A DNA stretch of 64,000 nt from NCBI GenBank assembly GCA_947488935.1, contig CANLBN010000005.1, positions 144,675 through 208,674 on the forward strand, written 5' to 3'. A program made the translations under genes and the position numbers. The stretch is from an uncultured Pseudomonadales bacterium. GTDB lineage: Bacteria > Pseudomonadota > Gammaproteobacteria > Pseudomonadales > Cellvibrionaceae. The notes below the pieces were generated by a model. The model was not told the origin of the DNA and searched no databases. It saw only the letters and a list, made by a program, of their open reading frames with translations. This document shows, one piece after another, positions 46,705 through 54,915 of the stretch (positions within the stretch are counted from its first letter, which is position 1; every line of letters starts with the position of its first letter).

Positions 46705-47703
46705 TTAGCGAATAACGCTAGATTTATCCCAGCTAACAACACGTTGTATTAATAAAATAACTCTGTCGAGTAAAAAGCCGATAAAGCCGATGACCAAAAT
46801 AGCGACCATAATGCGCCCGAGTGAATTAGAGCTACCGTTTTGAAATTCATCCCATACAAATTTACCCAAACCTGGGTTTTGTGCCAGCATTTCTGCGGCA
46901 ATAAGCACCATCCAAGCAATACCAATAGATAAGCGTAGGCCCGTAAAAATCATTGGGATAGACGAGGGGATAACAATTTTTTGTACATGGGTAAACCAGT
47001 TAAGCCTGAGTACTTGACTGACATTGACGAGATCCTTGGATACACCTGCAACACCTACAGCGGTGTTAATTAGCGTTGGCCATAGCGAACAAAGAGAGAC
47101 GGTAATCATCGAGACTAAAAAGGATTTAGAGACACTAGGGTTATCACTAACATAAACGGCACTGACGACCATAGTGACTAAGGGTAGCCAAGCCAGTGGC
47201 GATACAGGCTTTAATGTTTGAATGATTGGATTAATAGCAGAATAAATATTAGAGCTTAAGCCAATAATAATACCAAGGGGTATTGCAATAAAGCTCGCCA
47301 CGACAAACCCACATAGTACGGTCCAAAGGCTGGTAAGAATTTGATCGAAAAATGTTGCGCGGCTTTTGTAGCTGCGCCACTTAATTTTTGCGTCTGGGTT
47401 TTTAGCTAATTTTGCTTCGTTACGTGTTTTTTGTCGCTCGTATTTTTTAGCAACATTGGCACGCTCTTCGTTGTGTTCAGCCACTAAGCTTTTAAACTGA
47501 GTGGTCACCTCACTAGGGCCTGGGAAGTTGCCAAGGGAGGTAACTATATTGTTGGCAGCAAACTGCCATAATAAAAGAAAACATAAAAAACCAAGCACGG
47601 GTAGGCCAATTGCTTTAAGCAAATTGGCTATTTGGCCCTGTGTTATGCCACCTTCAAAGTAGGAGCTGACTGCTTGCCTAGGTGCTTGTAAAAAAGAAAG
47701 CAT
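46705..47703 (-). CDS. nrtB: Nitrate/nitrite ABC transporter permease
   Basis: The 332-residue inner-membrane permease has an N-terminal membrane helix and a hydrophilic stretch of about 60 residues (HNEERANVAKKYERQKTRN). A binding-protein-dependent transport domain of several helices follows, with the EAA loop near GISKDLVNVSQVLRLNWF and PSSIPMIFTGLRLSIG. NrtB-type permeases of nitrate importers carry a similar hydrophilic insert. AGGA precedes the ATG. It lies between the binding-protein and ATPase genes. Confidence 0.9.
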   Translation of the reverse strand: MLSFLQAPRQAVSSYFEGGITQGQIANLLKAIGLPVLGFLCFLLLWQFAANNIVTSLGNFPGPSEVTTQFKSLVAEHNEERANVAKKYERQKTRNEAKLAKNPDAKIKWRSYKSRATFFDQILTSLWTVLCGFVVASFIAIPLGIIIGLSSNIYSAINPIIQTLKPVSPLAWLPLVTMVVSAVYVSDNPSVSKSFLVSMITVSLCSLWPTLINTAVGVAGVSKDLVNVSQVLRLNWFTHVQKIVIPSSIPMIFTGLRLSIGIAWMVLIAAEMLAQNPGLGKFVWDEFQNGSSNSLGRIMVAILVIGFIGFLLDRVILLIQRVVSWDKSSVIR

Positions 47704-47839
47704 AATAAATCCTGTTTATTGGGTCTTACTGTTATTTCGTATTTTATAAATAAGTGTTTTGTTCTTGATAATAGTGAGTAACAAAAGCCGTGGCCTTATT
47801 ATTGTTGTAAGAGGCTACGGCTTTTATCTGTTTATTACG

Positions 47840-49219
47840 CTATAACACTTGTTTTGCTTTTAAACCGATAGAAAATTTATTGATGTACTCATTAGGCTGA
47901 GTGCCATCGTAGGTGATGTTATCAATAAAGGTATTTTGCGGCGGTTTAAATCCTGTTTCGGTGCCGAAGTTAGGGAAGTCTTTAATATCGGCTTCGCCTT
48001 CTTCTATCAAAGATTTTGCTGCAATCGTATATAGGTCTGCTCGATAAACATCTGCGGCGACTTTTTTGTACCATGCATCATCTTTATCTTCAGAAATTTG
48101 TCCCCAGCGGCGCATTTGCGTTAGGTACCAAATTGCATCGGAGTAGTAAGGGTAGGTTGCGTTGTAACGGAAAAACACATTAAAGTCAGGAATGTCGCGT
48201 TTATCACCTTTCTCATACTCAAATGTCCCTGTCATGGAGTTGGCAATAACATCATAGTCTGCACCAACATAGTAAGGTTTTGATAAATACTTAACTGCCT
48301 CTGGGCGGTTTGCATTGTTGTCAGCATCTAGCCACATAGCTGCACGTATTAATGCACGCACAACAGCAGTCGTTGTATCTGGGTATTTTTCGGCAAATTC
48401 TTTAGTAATACCAAAGACTTTTTCTGGGTTGTTTTTCCAAATTTCGTAATCGGTAATAACCGGTACGCCAATACCTTTAAATACAGCTTGTTGGTTCCAA
48501 GGTTCACCTACGCAGTAGCCGTAAATGGTGCCGGCCTCTAGAGTCGATGGCATTTGTGGGGGTGGCGTTACGGATAAAAAAGCTTCGGCGTCAATCTGGC
48601 CTTTGGTATCTCCTTTATGTGGTGCATAAAAGCCCGGGTGAATGCCGCCGGCGGCTAACCAATAACGTAATTCGTAATTGTGTGTAGAGACAGGAAAGAC
48701 CATGCCCATGTTAAAAGGTCTGCCCGAGTCGTTATAAGAATCGACAACGGGTTTTAAGTAGTCAGCTTTAATAGGGTGGACTGGCTTGCCATTTTCATGG
48801 GGTATGTTGGGCTTCATCTCGCTCCAAACTTTATTCGAGACAGTAATGGCATTACCGTTTAAGTCCATACTAAAGGGGGTAATAATGTCGGCTTTAGTAC
48901 CATAGCCAATAGTTGCTGCAAGTGGCTGACCTGCGAGCATATGCGCGCCGTCTAACTGGCCATCGATAACGCCGTTTAGTAATACCTTCCAGTTTGCTTG
49001 TGCTTCTAATTCGACTTCTAGGCCTTCGTCTTCAAAATAACCAAGCTCTTTAGCAATAGCTAGCGGTGCCATATCGGTTAGTTTAATAAAACCGAATTTC
49101 AACTCAGTTTTTTCTGGCTCAAGAGCAAAGATCGAGGAAGAAAATGAGAGGATAGCCGCGCTTGATAAAAGCACAGATAGCTTTGATAGTCGCTTGTTTA
49201 TCTGCGGTAGTAACGTCAT
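47840..49219 (-). CDS. nrtA: Nitrate/nitrite ABC transporter substrate-binding protein
   Basis: The 459-residue protein begins with a Sec signal peptide ([19 protein letters not shown]) and continues as a CmpA/NrtA-type solute-binding protein ([40 protein letters not shown]). It should bind nitrate or nitrite in the periplasm. AAGGAA stands before the ATG. It is first in the nrtA-nrtB-nrtD operon, and a sigma-54 promoter and an NtrC-like box lie upstream. Confidence 0.92.
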   Translation of the reverse strand: MTLLPQINKRLSKLSVLLSSAAILSFSSSIFALEPEKTELKFGFIKLTDMAPLAIAKELGYFEDEGLEVELEAQANWKVLLNGVIDGQLDGAHMLAGQPLAATIGYGTKADIITPFSMDLNGNAITVSNKVWSEMKPNIPHENGKPVHPIKADYLKPVVDSYNDSGRPFNMGMVFPVSTHNYELRYWLAAGGIHPGFYAPHKGDTKGQIDAEAFLSVTPPPQMPSTLEAGTIYGYCVGEPWNQQAVFKGIGVPVITDYEIWKNNPEKVFGITKEFAEKYPDTTTAVVRALIRAAMWLDADNNANRPEAVKYLSKPYYVGADYDVIANSMTGTFEYEKGDKRDIPDFNVFFRYNATYPYYSDAIWYLTQMRRWGQISEDKDDAWYKKVAADVYRADLYTIAAKSLIEEGEADIKDFPNFGTETGFKPPQNTFIDNITYDGTQPNEYINKFSIGLKAKQVL

Positions 49220-49256
49220 AAAGATTCCTTAAGTAATTAGATATGCACAGCACTAG

Positions 49257-49273
49257 AGCAATAATGTTGCCAA
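49257..49273 (-). promoter_or_regulatory. Sigma-54 promoter of the nitrate transporter operon
   Basis: The minus strand reads TTGGCAACATTATTGCT, with GG and GC ten bases apart and both hexamers near consensus. It lies about 40 bases upstream of the nrtA start. Confidence 0.82.
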
Positions 49274-49367
49274 CTTTATATGTTTGCCAAAAAAGCATAT
49301 TAAAACAGAGGTTTAGATGATTTTTACTGTATGAAATGAATATCTTAGGGAGTTGAAAATACTGCGA

Positions 49368-49417
49368 TGCACAAAAATGGTGCGCGCATAAACGTAACTA
49401 TGCACCAATATGATGAG
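49368..49417. promoter_or_regulatory. NtrC-like boxes upstream of nrtA
   Basis: TGCACAAAAATGGTGCG (49368-49384) matches the NtrC dyad at 15 of 17 positions. A second half-site, TGCACCAATATG, begins at 49401, 33 bases (three helical turns) away. They sit about 95-145 bases from the sigma-54 promoter, a normal enhancer distance. Confidence 0.75.
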
Positions 49418-49472
49418 AGTATATTAAGGCAGCAAATAGTATGGCATTATTGCTGTATCTATTAGGGGTAAG

Positions 49473-50288
49473 GTGATTGTTATTTATAATTTAAATAAGG
49501 CAACAACAATAAAAGTAGCTAAGTTTGTAAGTACCATTACCGTCGCTTTTCTCTTAATGCTTGGGTTATATTTTTACTTTACAGCAACCTTAGTGGACGC
49601 GGCAGATGATTTTTTACAGTCATTGAGTGGTAAGACAGCCGAAGAAAAAATGACGTACTTGTCGGAAGACTTTAAAAGCCAAATTAATAATAAAGCATCT
49701 TTTGCAAAACATATTGATCTGCTCAGTTTAAACACTTACCTATCTGCCGAATGGGGCTCTCGCTCTATAAAAAGTAACCGCGGTAGCTTGGCAGGCGTTA
49801 TTAAAACAAAATACGAAGTACTGCCAGCAACGCTTAGTTTTGTAAAAGAAGGCGACCAATGGAGAGTGTACTCTCTGCAAATTCGTAGTGAGCAATCACA
49901 AGAAAAGAACGAAAGTCGGGAGTTACCTGATGAGCGTGCACAATTGCTAATAGCTCGACAAACGCTATTAATTTTTATGGAGTCTGTTAAACAAAAAAGT
50001 ATGCAGGCCTTATATGATAATAGCGCTGCTATATGGCGTAAGCATACCAGTGTGAGTGAGCTTAATAATGCGTTTGCCAAATTTTATAACGAAGATATCG
50101 ATTTGTTGAGGCAGGTAGGTGAAACACAACCAGTTTTTGAGCATAAAGCCAAATTAGACAGTGAGGGCTTTATGTTGATTGCAGGACATTATAAATTAAA
50201 TAATCAGCTATTGATTTTTAAACAGCGTTATATTTATGAAGGTCTTGCCTGGGGTTTAGTCGGTTTAGATATTAAATTAAATAAATAA
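49473..50288 (+). CDS. Hypothetical membrane-anchored protein with two NTF2-like halves
   Basis: The 271-residue product starts with a membrane helix (STITVAFLLMLGLYFYFTA) and should expose the rest to the periplasm. Two halves, about 40-130 and 155-270, look alike: a helical start (DDFLQSLSGKT...; LLIFMESVKQKS...) followed by beta strands ending in a Trp-containing segment (DQWRVYSLQI; LAWGLVGLDIKL). This is reminiscent of NTF2-like/DUF4864 folds. The start is GTG at 49473 after AGGGGTAAG. Function unknown. Confidence 0.7.
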   Translation: MIVIYNLNKATTIKVAKFVSTITVAFLLMLGLYFYFTATLVDAADDFLQSLSGKTAEEKMTYLSEDFKSQINNKASFAKHIDLLSLNTYLSAEWGSRSIKSNRGSLAGVIKTKYEVLPATLSFVKEGDQWRVYSLQIRSEQSQEKNESRELPDERAQLLIARQTLLIFMESVKQKSMQALYDNSAAIWRKHTSVSELNNAFAKFYNEDIDLLRQVGETQPVFEHKAKLDSEGFMLIAGHYKLNNQLLIFKQRYIYEGLAWGLVGLDIKLNK

Positions 50289-50402
50289 CTGCCCTAAAAT
50301 TAGTTTATTTGTTAAAGCTAATCGACTAAAAAGCCCGAAATCTACGGCCAAAGCGATAAGATATTGAAATATATAGTTCTTTTCTTAGCTTAAAGTCAAA
50401 GA

Positions 50403-50541
50403 TATACGGCCAGTGGCCGTATACCTAGAGAGATTGTAAAACTGCTTGTACTAAGTTGTTGAATATAGTGTAATTTTTAAAACTAACTGCCGTTATATAA
50501 AAAATATACGGCTTCTAAGATATACGGCCTAAGGCCGTAGA
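50403..50541. repeat. Cluster of TACGGCC palindromes
   Basis: Three short palindromes lie within 140 bases: TATACGGCC-AGT-GGCCGTATA (50403-50423), GCCGTTATAT/ATATACGGC (50489-50512) and TACGGCC-TAA-GGCCGTA (50523-50539). A single TCTACGGCC half is near 50341. They precede the first integron-type core site (GTTAGGC at 50550-50556). The rest of the gap 50289-50562 shows no gene. Confidence 0.75.
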
Positions 50542-50562
50542 TTAAGCTGTTAGGCATACGAA

Positions 50563-51138
50563 ATGATCAAGTCAAAAATGGTCGGTGACTTTGAGCTTCT
50601 TCGAGAGCACTGTATAAAGTTGAGACAAAGTTACAACACATACACTCAGCTTTATAACGAAGACAATAGGGATTTGTTGAGCGATGTGGCGGCAACATTC
50701 TTTAGTGATATTGCCGAGATAATGCATCGCGATTGGATTCTTCAAGTGTGCAAACTTATGGATCCCGCTTCGACCAAAAGAAAGGGGAGCGTACTAGAAA
50801 ATATTACAATCAAATTGATCGATGAACAGCTCGAAGTGTGTGGATCGTTAAATCAAGAGATAAGAGACCTGTCTCGTGACTTGCTTGAATTTGGAAAAAA
50901 AGTTAAACCAGCAAGAAACAAGCGAATTGCACACTATGACCGAGAACATCAGATTAATAATATTACTCTCGGTGAAACTACTGAAGATGAGCTATTCAGT
51001 TTTCTTCATAATATTCAGAAATACTGTGACGAAGTTGGGATTGCTATTGGTGTTGGCCCTCTCGATTTTTCTGGAAGTGGTTGCAAGGGCGATGTATTAG
51101 ATTTATTAAAGTATCTTGAGCGTAGAGAAAATGCCTAA
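50563..51138 (+). CDS. HEPN/AbiU2-like protein (cassette gene 1)
   Basis: The 191-residue all-helical protein resembles the AbiU2 branch of HEPN proteins. An R-x5-H motif (RNKRIAHYDRE, about residues 126-136), preceded by a helix with LMDPASTKRKGS, is the usual arrangement of HEPN ribonuclease active sites and is typical of abortive-infection proteins. GTTAGGC lies 6 bases before the ATG, and its TAA stop lies inside GCCTAAC, as in integron cassettes. It could be an RNase used in phage defence or an inactive relative; this is inference from the motif. Confidence 0.72.
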   Translation: MIKSKMVGDFELLREHCIKLRQSYNTYTQLYNEDNRDLLSDVAATFFSDIAEIMHRDWILQVCKLMDPASTKRKGSVLENITIKLIDEQLEVCGSLNQEIRDLSRDLLEFGKKVKPARNKRIAHYDREHQINNITLGETTEDELFSFLHNIQKYCDEVGIAIGVGPLDFSGSGCKGDVLDLLKYLERRENA

Positions 51139-51233
51139 CAAGACTGTTAAATACATTCCAGCCGCAAAAAGCGCGGCTTCCATCGGACTTGCTACGCGCT
51201 GCTCCGCCAGCCGTTTACAGTGGCGTTATTAGC
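51133..51233 (+). repeat. attC-like recombination site 1
   Basis: It runs from GCCTAAC (51133-51139), which includes the preceding stop codon, to GCGTTATTAGC ending at 51233. The two ends are imperfectly complementary: CTAAC-AAGACTGTTAAA against TTTACAGT-GGC-GTTATTAG. The GC-rich centre (GCGCGGCTTCC...CTACGCGCTGC) is like that of many gammaproteobacterial attC sites. Confidence 0.75.
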
Positions 51234-51255
51234 GAGTTACACGAGACCGAATTGT

Positions 51256-51861
51256 ATGCAGAAGCAAATTATAAGCCGCATTAAAAAGCTAGGGGGACAG
51301 ATACTCAAGGCTCGCGATGACACACTTCGAGCCCACATGAGTACGATCCAGTTTCCTCATGTTCTCTACGATCAAGACTGGGATGTTTATGGCATTGATG
51401 CATTTTATGAAAAAAACCGTGGCGCGTTTCATTCCACTCCCACAGACTTCTACGATGCCCTCGAAGCTGAGTATTTCACTGATTCGGACAAGCCTCGTGG
51501 GCAATCTTTCTGGTGCAACGAATTGTTCACTCCGCTGACGCCGGGTACTGATCATTTCAAAGAATGGTCATCTTGTTTCGATAGCTCCGATTCCGTGGAC
51601 TTGCAGCCAATCCGTGACATTGTGGGGGGCGGCAGGTTAGAGTTCGTACAGATCATGTACTCGTTTGGGTTTCCCGATCACTACTACGTTTGTTTGCAAG
51701 ATCCGAAGCCGGCAAACCCAACTGTATTTGGTACCGACCACGAAGTGTTTTTCCAGGAGTATTCCGTCGTTGAGCCACTTTCTATGTTCCTCAAGCGCTT
51801 CCTGACTAGGTCTGCGTTTCGTAAAATCGTCAGAGAATACTTGTCCGGCAAATCTGGTTAA
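51256..51861 (+). CDS. SMI1/KNR4-like hypothetical protein (cassette gene 2)
   Basis: The 201-residue product has the feel of the SMI1/KNR4 (SUKH) superfamily: PTDFYDALEAEYF, SFGFPDHYYVCLQDP and NPTVFGTDHEVFFQEY followed by LSMFLKRFL. Family members are often immunity proteins of contact toxins and are common cassette passengers. I chose the ATG at 51256; the longer frame from 51220 lies within the attC-like site. Codon use and GC content are higher than in its neighbours. The family call is tentative. Confidence 0.62.
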   Translation: MQKQIISRIKKLGGQILKARDDTLRAHMSTIQFPHVLYDQDWDVYGIDAFYEKNRGAFHSTPTDFYDALEAEYFTDSDKPRGQSFWCNELFTPLTPGTDHFKEWSSCFDSSDSVDLQPIRDIVGGGRLEFVQIMYSFGFPDHYYVCLQDPKPANPTVFGTDHEVFFQEYSVVEPLSMFLKRFLTRSAFRKIVREYLSGKSG

Positions 51862-51918
51862 CCACCAGCTAAAAATCACATGAATGGCTTGCAGAGCCTT
51901 TTTATTAAAGAGTTAGGC
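51856..51918 (+). repeat. attC-like recombination site 2 (short, degenerate)
   Basis: GGTTAAC (51856-51862, containing the stop of gene 2) and GTTAGGC (51912-51918) frame 63 bases in which TAAAAA pairs with TTTTTA and GGC with GCC. The core GTTAGGC is canonical; the left end is degenerate. Confidence 0.55.
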
Positions 51919-51924
51919 AGCATA

Positions 51925-52581
51925 ATGATAAATTCTAACCTAAAATCTGTGGCTATAATAAAAAAAGAAACCGATGAAAATATTTCGGACATTCGTGCTG
52001 TGCTTGATGTAATGGATGGGGAAATAGAGGGAACAATTGAAGTTCTCAAAAGATTCAAAACTCAGGGACATATTAATATAAAAAAATTACTAGAGAATAA
52101 TTACTCATTTGGGCCGCCCCTCACATTAAACCGCATTGAAAAGGCTGAAGAAAAATTGGGGTATAGGCTTCCAGGCTTTTATAAAAATATGCTCTTAAGT
52201 AATAATGGATTGCAAATTGAAGATGGGTGTTTCCCTGTAAGACAACCTAATTCTTGGTCTAATGATCACGTCTGTGTAACAGAGATTTTCGGTATTAACA
52301 CTTATCATGGTTTCTCACTTGAAGAATGCAACTCAAATAAGCATTTTCAAGAATGGGGTTACCCTAACATTGGATTAGTTATAGGTGATACGCCTGCTTC
52401 CGGGCACTCCGTTATTATGCTTGATTACACCTCTATTAGTGAACACAATGAGCCGGCTGTCGTCTTTATAGATACTGCACGTAGACACCATAAAGCGAAA
52501 ACCATTAAACTTGCTGACACGTTGAATCAATTTATGAGAGGCCTAGTTTCTGATGATAACTTTGAAATCGGAAATGCCTAA
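51925..52581 (+). CDS. SMI1/KNR4-family (SUKH) protein (cassette gene 3)
   Basis: The 218-residue product carries SMI1/KNR4 features: LTLNRIEKAEEKLGYRLPGFYKNMLLSNNGL, then IGLVIGDTPASGHSVIMLDYTS and PAVVFIDTARRH. About 55 N-terminal residues form a separate helical part. The superfamily includes many toxin-immunity proteins. Start at ATG 51925, seven bases after the core site GTTAGGC; a frame open from 51880 is not used because it overlaps the attC-like site. The stop codon lies in GCCTAAC. Confidence 0.8.
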   Translation: MINSNLKSVAIIKKETDENISDIRAVLDVMDGEIEGTIEVLKRFKTQGHINIKKLLENNYSFGPPLTLNRIEKAEEKLGYRLPGFYKNMLLSNNGLQIEDGCFPVRQPNSWSNDHVCVTEIFGINTYHGFSLEECNSNKHFQEWGYPNIGLVIGDTPASGHSVIMLDYTSISEHNEPAVVFIDTARRHHKAKTIKLADTLNQFMRGLVSDDNFEIGNA

Positions 52582-52647
52582 CAAGCGTAACCATTTGAAA
52601 GAATGTATTGTTTTACTTAATCTTTTCCATGTTATGAGCGTTGTGTT
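52576..52647 (+). repeat. Partial attC-like site 3
   Basis: GCCTAACAAGCG (from 52576) is a canonical left end containing the stop of gene 3. The right end is not canonical; GTTATGAGCGTTGTG near 52631-52645 may be its remnant. Confidence 0.45.
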
Positions 52648-52756
52648 TATCAAGAATACGAGTCAGGATATATTAAAATAAATTAAAAAAGTATTCTTCT
52701 AACTCAAATCAAGGCTGTCAATATTATAGCGGTGTTATCCATCATAGGAATAGAGT

Positions 52757-53185
52757 ATGAAAAATAAGTTTGGTACATGCGGAATTATTATCGGTGGTTT
52801 AGCGTTAATGCTGGCTTTAATACATTTTTGGGCTGGCCCGTTTTCTCCACAGCCTTCTTTAGAATCCATTGTTGCTGAAAAAGCAGCATCTATTCGTCAG
52901 GCTACGATTGATGCTTTAAAGGGCAAAAAAGCAGATTCAGAGCCAGTTAAAAACGACTTTAATACTGACAAAATTACTCATATAGTGACTGCAGTTTTAG
53001 GTGGTTTAGCGTTTATTTTGGCAGCTTTATCATTCTCCAATCATGAGTCAAAAAGAGCGGCGGGTGGTGCTGCGGCTTTAGGTATTAGTGCCATTGCGTT
53101 TCAATTTATTGCAATGTATGCAATGGCTTTGTTGGTCGTTATTTTAATTTCAGCTGTATTATCAAGTTTGGGTGATGCCATTTAA
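52757..53185 (+). CDS. Small hypothetical membrane protein
   Basis: The 142-residue product has about three hydrophobic segments (GIIIGGLALMLALIHFWAG; ITHIVTAVLGGLAFILAALSF; ALGISAIAFQFIAMYAMALLVVILISAVL). AGGAATAG precedes the ATG. It follows the cassette cluster in the same direction, and ATAACAAG shortly after its stop recalls an attC left end, so it may be the last cassette. No family is recognised. Confidence 0.65.
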   Translation: MKNKFGTCGIIIGGLALMLALIHFWAGPFSPQPSLESIVAEKAASIRQATIDALKGKKADSEPVKNDFNTDKITHIVTAVLGGLAFILAALSFSNHESKRAAGGAAALGISAIAFQFIAMYAMALLVVILISAVLSSLGDAI

Positions 53186-53203
53186 TTAATACATAACAAG
53201 CAT

Positions 53204-53242
53204 GTTAGAAATCGCCCACAAATAGCGTGGGCTAGATTTAAC
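53204..53242. terminator. Inverted repeat between convergent genes
   Basis: GCCCAC (53214-53219) pairs with GTGGGC (53227-53232), extended by GTTAGAAATC against GATTTAAC. There is no long T-run, but its place between convergent genes fits a bidirectional terminator. Confidence 0.5.
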
Positions 53243-53323
53243 TACTACTCGCCTTTTATACGGGTGTTGTAAAGACGATATAATGTCAAAATTACAGTAT
53301 TTTAAAAGAACAGTACTCTCATG

Positions 53324-54607
53324 TTACGCCATTGCTCTTGTGTAATTATGCGCTTTTGACGCAATTTTTTCTGCGAGAAATTGCGCATCACGACCTACGT
53401 GAAAAAATCTGCCTGAACCCCAGGTATTCATCCAATTTAAACCCAAGAAATACAAGCCATCTACACCTGTAATGCCGCGCTTATGTATCGGCAGTCCTTT
53501 TTCGTTAAAAACCGGAATTTTGACCCACTCAAAGTCCATTGAAAAGCCTGTTGCCCAAACGACTGATGTAATGTTTTCGGTGTTGAGGTTTAAAGATTCT
53601 GGAGACGGCGGCGTGTAATCACTATGTTCATTTTCGTCCTCTGGTGCGTTAATACCTTCGCTCTGAATATATTTTTCTATACTGTCTCGTATTCTTTTGG
53701 CAACGGCATCGGCATAATCGAGGTTCTCTTTTAGGTCTGCCTCAAACCCTAAAATACCGTTTTGTGCAGCGCGAATTTTCCCGTATAGATTCATACCTTG
53801 TTCAGCAAAAATTCGTAAGTTTAAATCTCTGCCTCCGTCTCGACCTGTCACGTAGTGATTTGTTGAGTGAGGTGCATTTTCGCCATCGGGATGTTTGTCG
53901 ATGGTGGTTTCGTAATAGCCCATGTCTTCAAGCCAATCGACGACATCACGACCTCGGTAGCGGCGGTTAACACGTGGGGCGCTACCTACGCACAAATGAA
54001 CTTTACGCCCACTTAAATGCAAATCTTCTGCAATTTGACACCCACTCTGGCCTGTACCCACAACCATTACTTCACCCTCTGGTAAGGATTTTTCATCTTT
54101 GTAGTCTTTTGAGTGAATCTGTAAAATGCTTTCTGGAAAAGACTGCGAAAAGGGTAAAATATTGGTTTTATGGTAGCTGCCACAAGCCAGCACAACTTGT
54201 GTCGCAGTATAAGTATGTGTGCTAGTACGCACTTCAAAACCTTGTTCTGTTTTTGTTAGTGAACGCACTGGTGAGTTAAATCGAATAGGTGGTCGCACTT
54301 TATTAAAGTAACTCTCAAGGTAATCGACAATTTCGTCTTTTACCATAAAGCCATTTGGGTCATCTCCGGAATAAAAATGGCCAGGCAATTGGCATTGCCA
54401 ATTTGGCGTGACTAGGCAAAATTCTTCCCAACGCTCTTCCTTCCAGTTTTTTGCAATCGTAGAATTTTTCTCTAAAACGATATGATCGATACCTTGTTGC
54501 TGCAAGCAATAACTCATCGACATACCGGCCTGACCAGACCCAACGACGATCACATCGAAATGTGTTTGACTACCTTCTAAGGCGACAATACGATCGGACG
54601 AATACAT
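53324..54607 (-). CDS. MSMEG_0569-family flavin-dependent oxidoreductase (Nit1C cluster)
   Basis: The 427-residue protein is a flavin monooxygenase-like enzyme: FAD-binding VVGSGQAGMSMSY at about 22-34, a second nucleotide-binding VVGTGQSGCQIAE near 175, and ATGFSMDFEWV near the C-terminus. It matches the oxidoreductase regularly found as the last member of Nit1C clusters. It presumably oxidises an intermediate made by the upstream enzymes. GAGAGG precedes the ATG at 54607. It starts 17 bases after the MSMEG_0570-family gene. Confidence 0.9.
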   Translation of the reverse strand: MYSSDRIVALEGSQTHFDVIVVGSGQAGMSMSYCLQQQGIDHIVLEKNSTIAKNWKEERWEEFCLVTPNWQCQLPGHFYSGDDPNGFMVKDEIVDYLESYFNKVRPPIRFNSPVRSLTKTEQGFEVRTSTHTYTATQVVLACGSYHKTNILPFSQSFPESILQIHSKDYKDEKSLPEGEVMVVGTGQSGCQIAEDLHLSGRKVHLCVGSAPRVNRRYRGRDVVDWLEDMGYYETTIDKHPDGENAPHSTNHYVTGRDGGRDLNLRIFAEQGMNLYGKIRAAQNGILGFEADLKENLDYADAVAKRIRDSIEKYIQSEGINAPEDENEHSDYTPPSPESLNLNTENITSVVWATGFSMDFEWVKIPVFNEKGLPIHKRGITGVDGLYFLGLNWMNTWGSGRFFHVGRDAQFLAEKIASKAHNYTRAMA

Positions 54608-54624
54608 GTTAACCTCTCAGAATA

Positions 54625-54915
54625 TTATTTAGTAAATGCGATAACGAAAACGTCGCCATCAATTTTTTTTCGAGAAAGCTCAGTGACCTTCTCTTGTATT
54701 TTTCTTTGCTCCGCAGACGCGGCGGAACAGTAATAACCAAACTTTTCTTTTACACGCTCAGAGGCTACACATAGAGACTCTTGCGCACGATTTGAAAAAT
54801 CTTTAAGCGGATATGCTTTACCCACATCTAAACGAGAAATAATCACGGTAGAAGGCGAGTAATACTCGACTTTTTCTCCATCTGGCCATTTAACGCTGAA
54901 ACTAACGGCTGGCAT
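54625..54915 (-). CDS. MSMEG_0570-family nitrogen-starvation-response protein (Nit1C cluster)
   Basis: This 96-residue protein (VSFSVKWPDGEKVEYYSPST, YPLKDFSNRAQESLCVASERV) belongs to the small conserved family found only with Nit1C genes. Its catalytic or structural role is not known. The ATG overlaps the end of the AIR-synthase-like gene by 14 bases and has TTAGGAG upstream, which points to coupled translation. Confidence 0.88.
   Translation of the reverse strand: MPAVSFSVKWPDGEKVEYYSPSTVIISRLDVGKAYPLKDFSNRAQESLCVASERVKEKFGYYCSAASAEQRKIQEKVTELSRKKIDGDVFVIAFTK

Noticed and set aside
53204..53242. A further attC site after the 52757 gene.
   Set aside because: The ends run GTT...AAC rather than the AAC...GTT order of attC cores, so it is treated as a hairpin between convergent genes.
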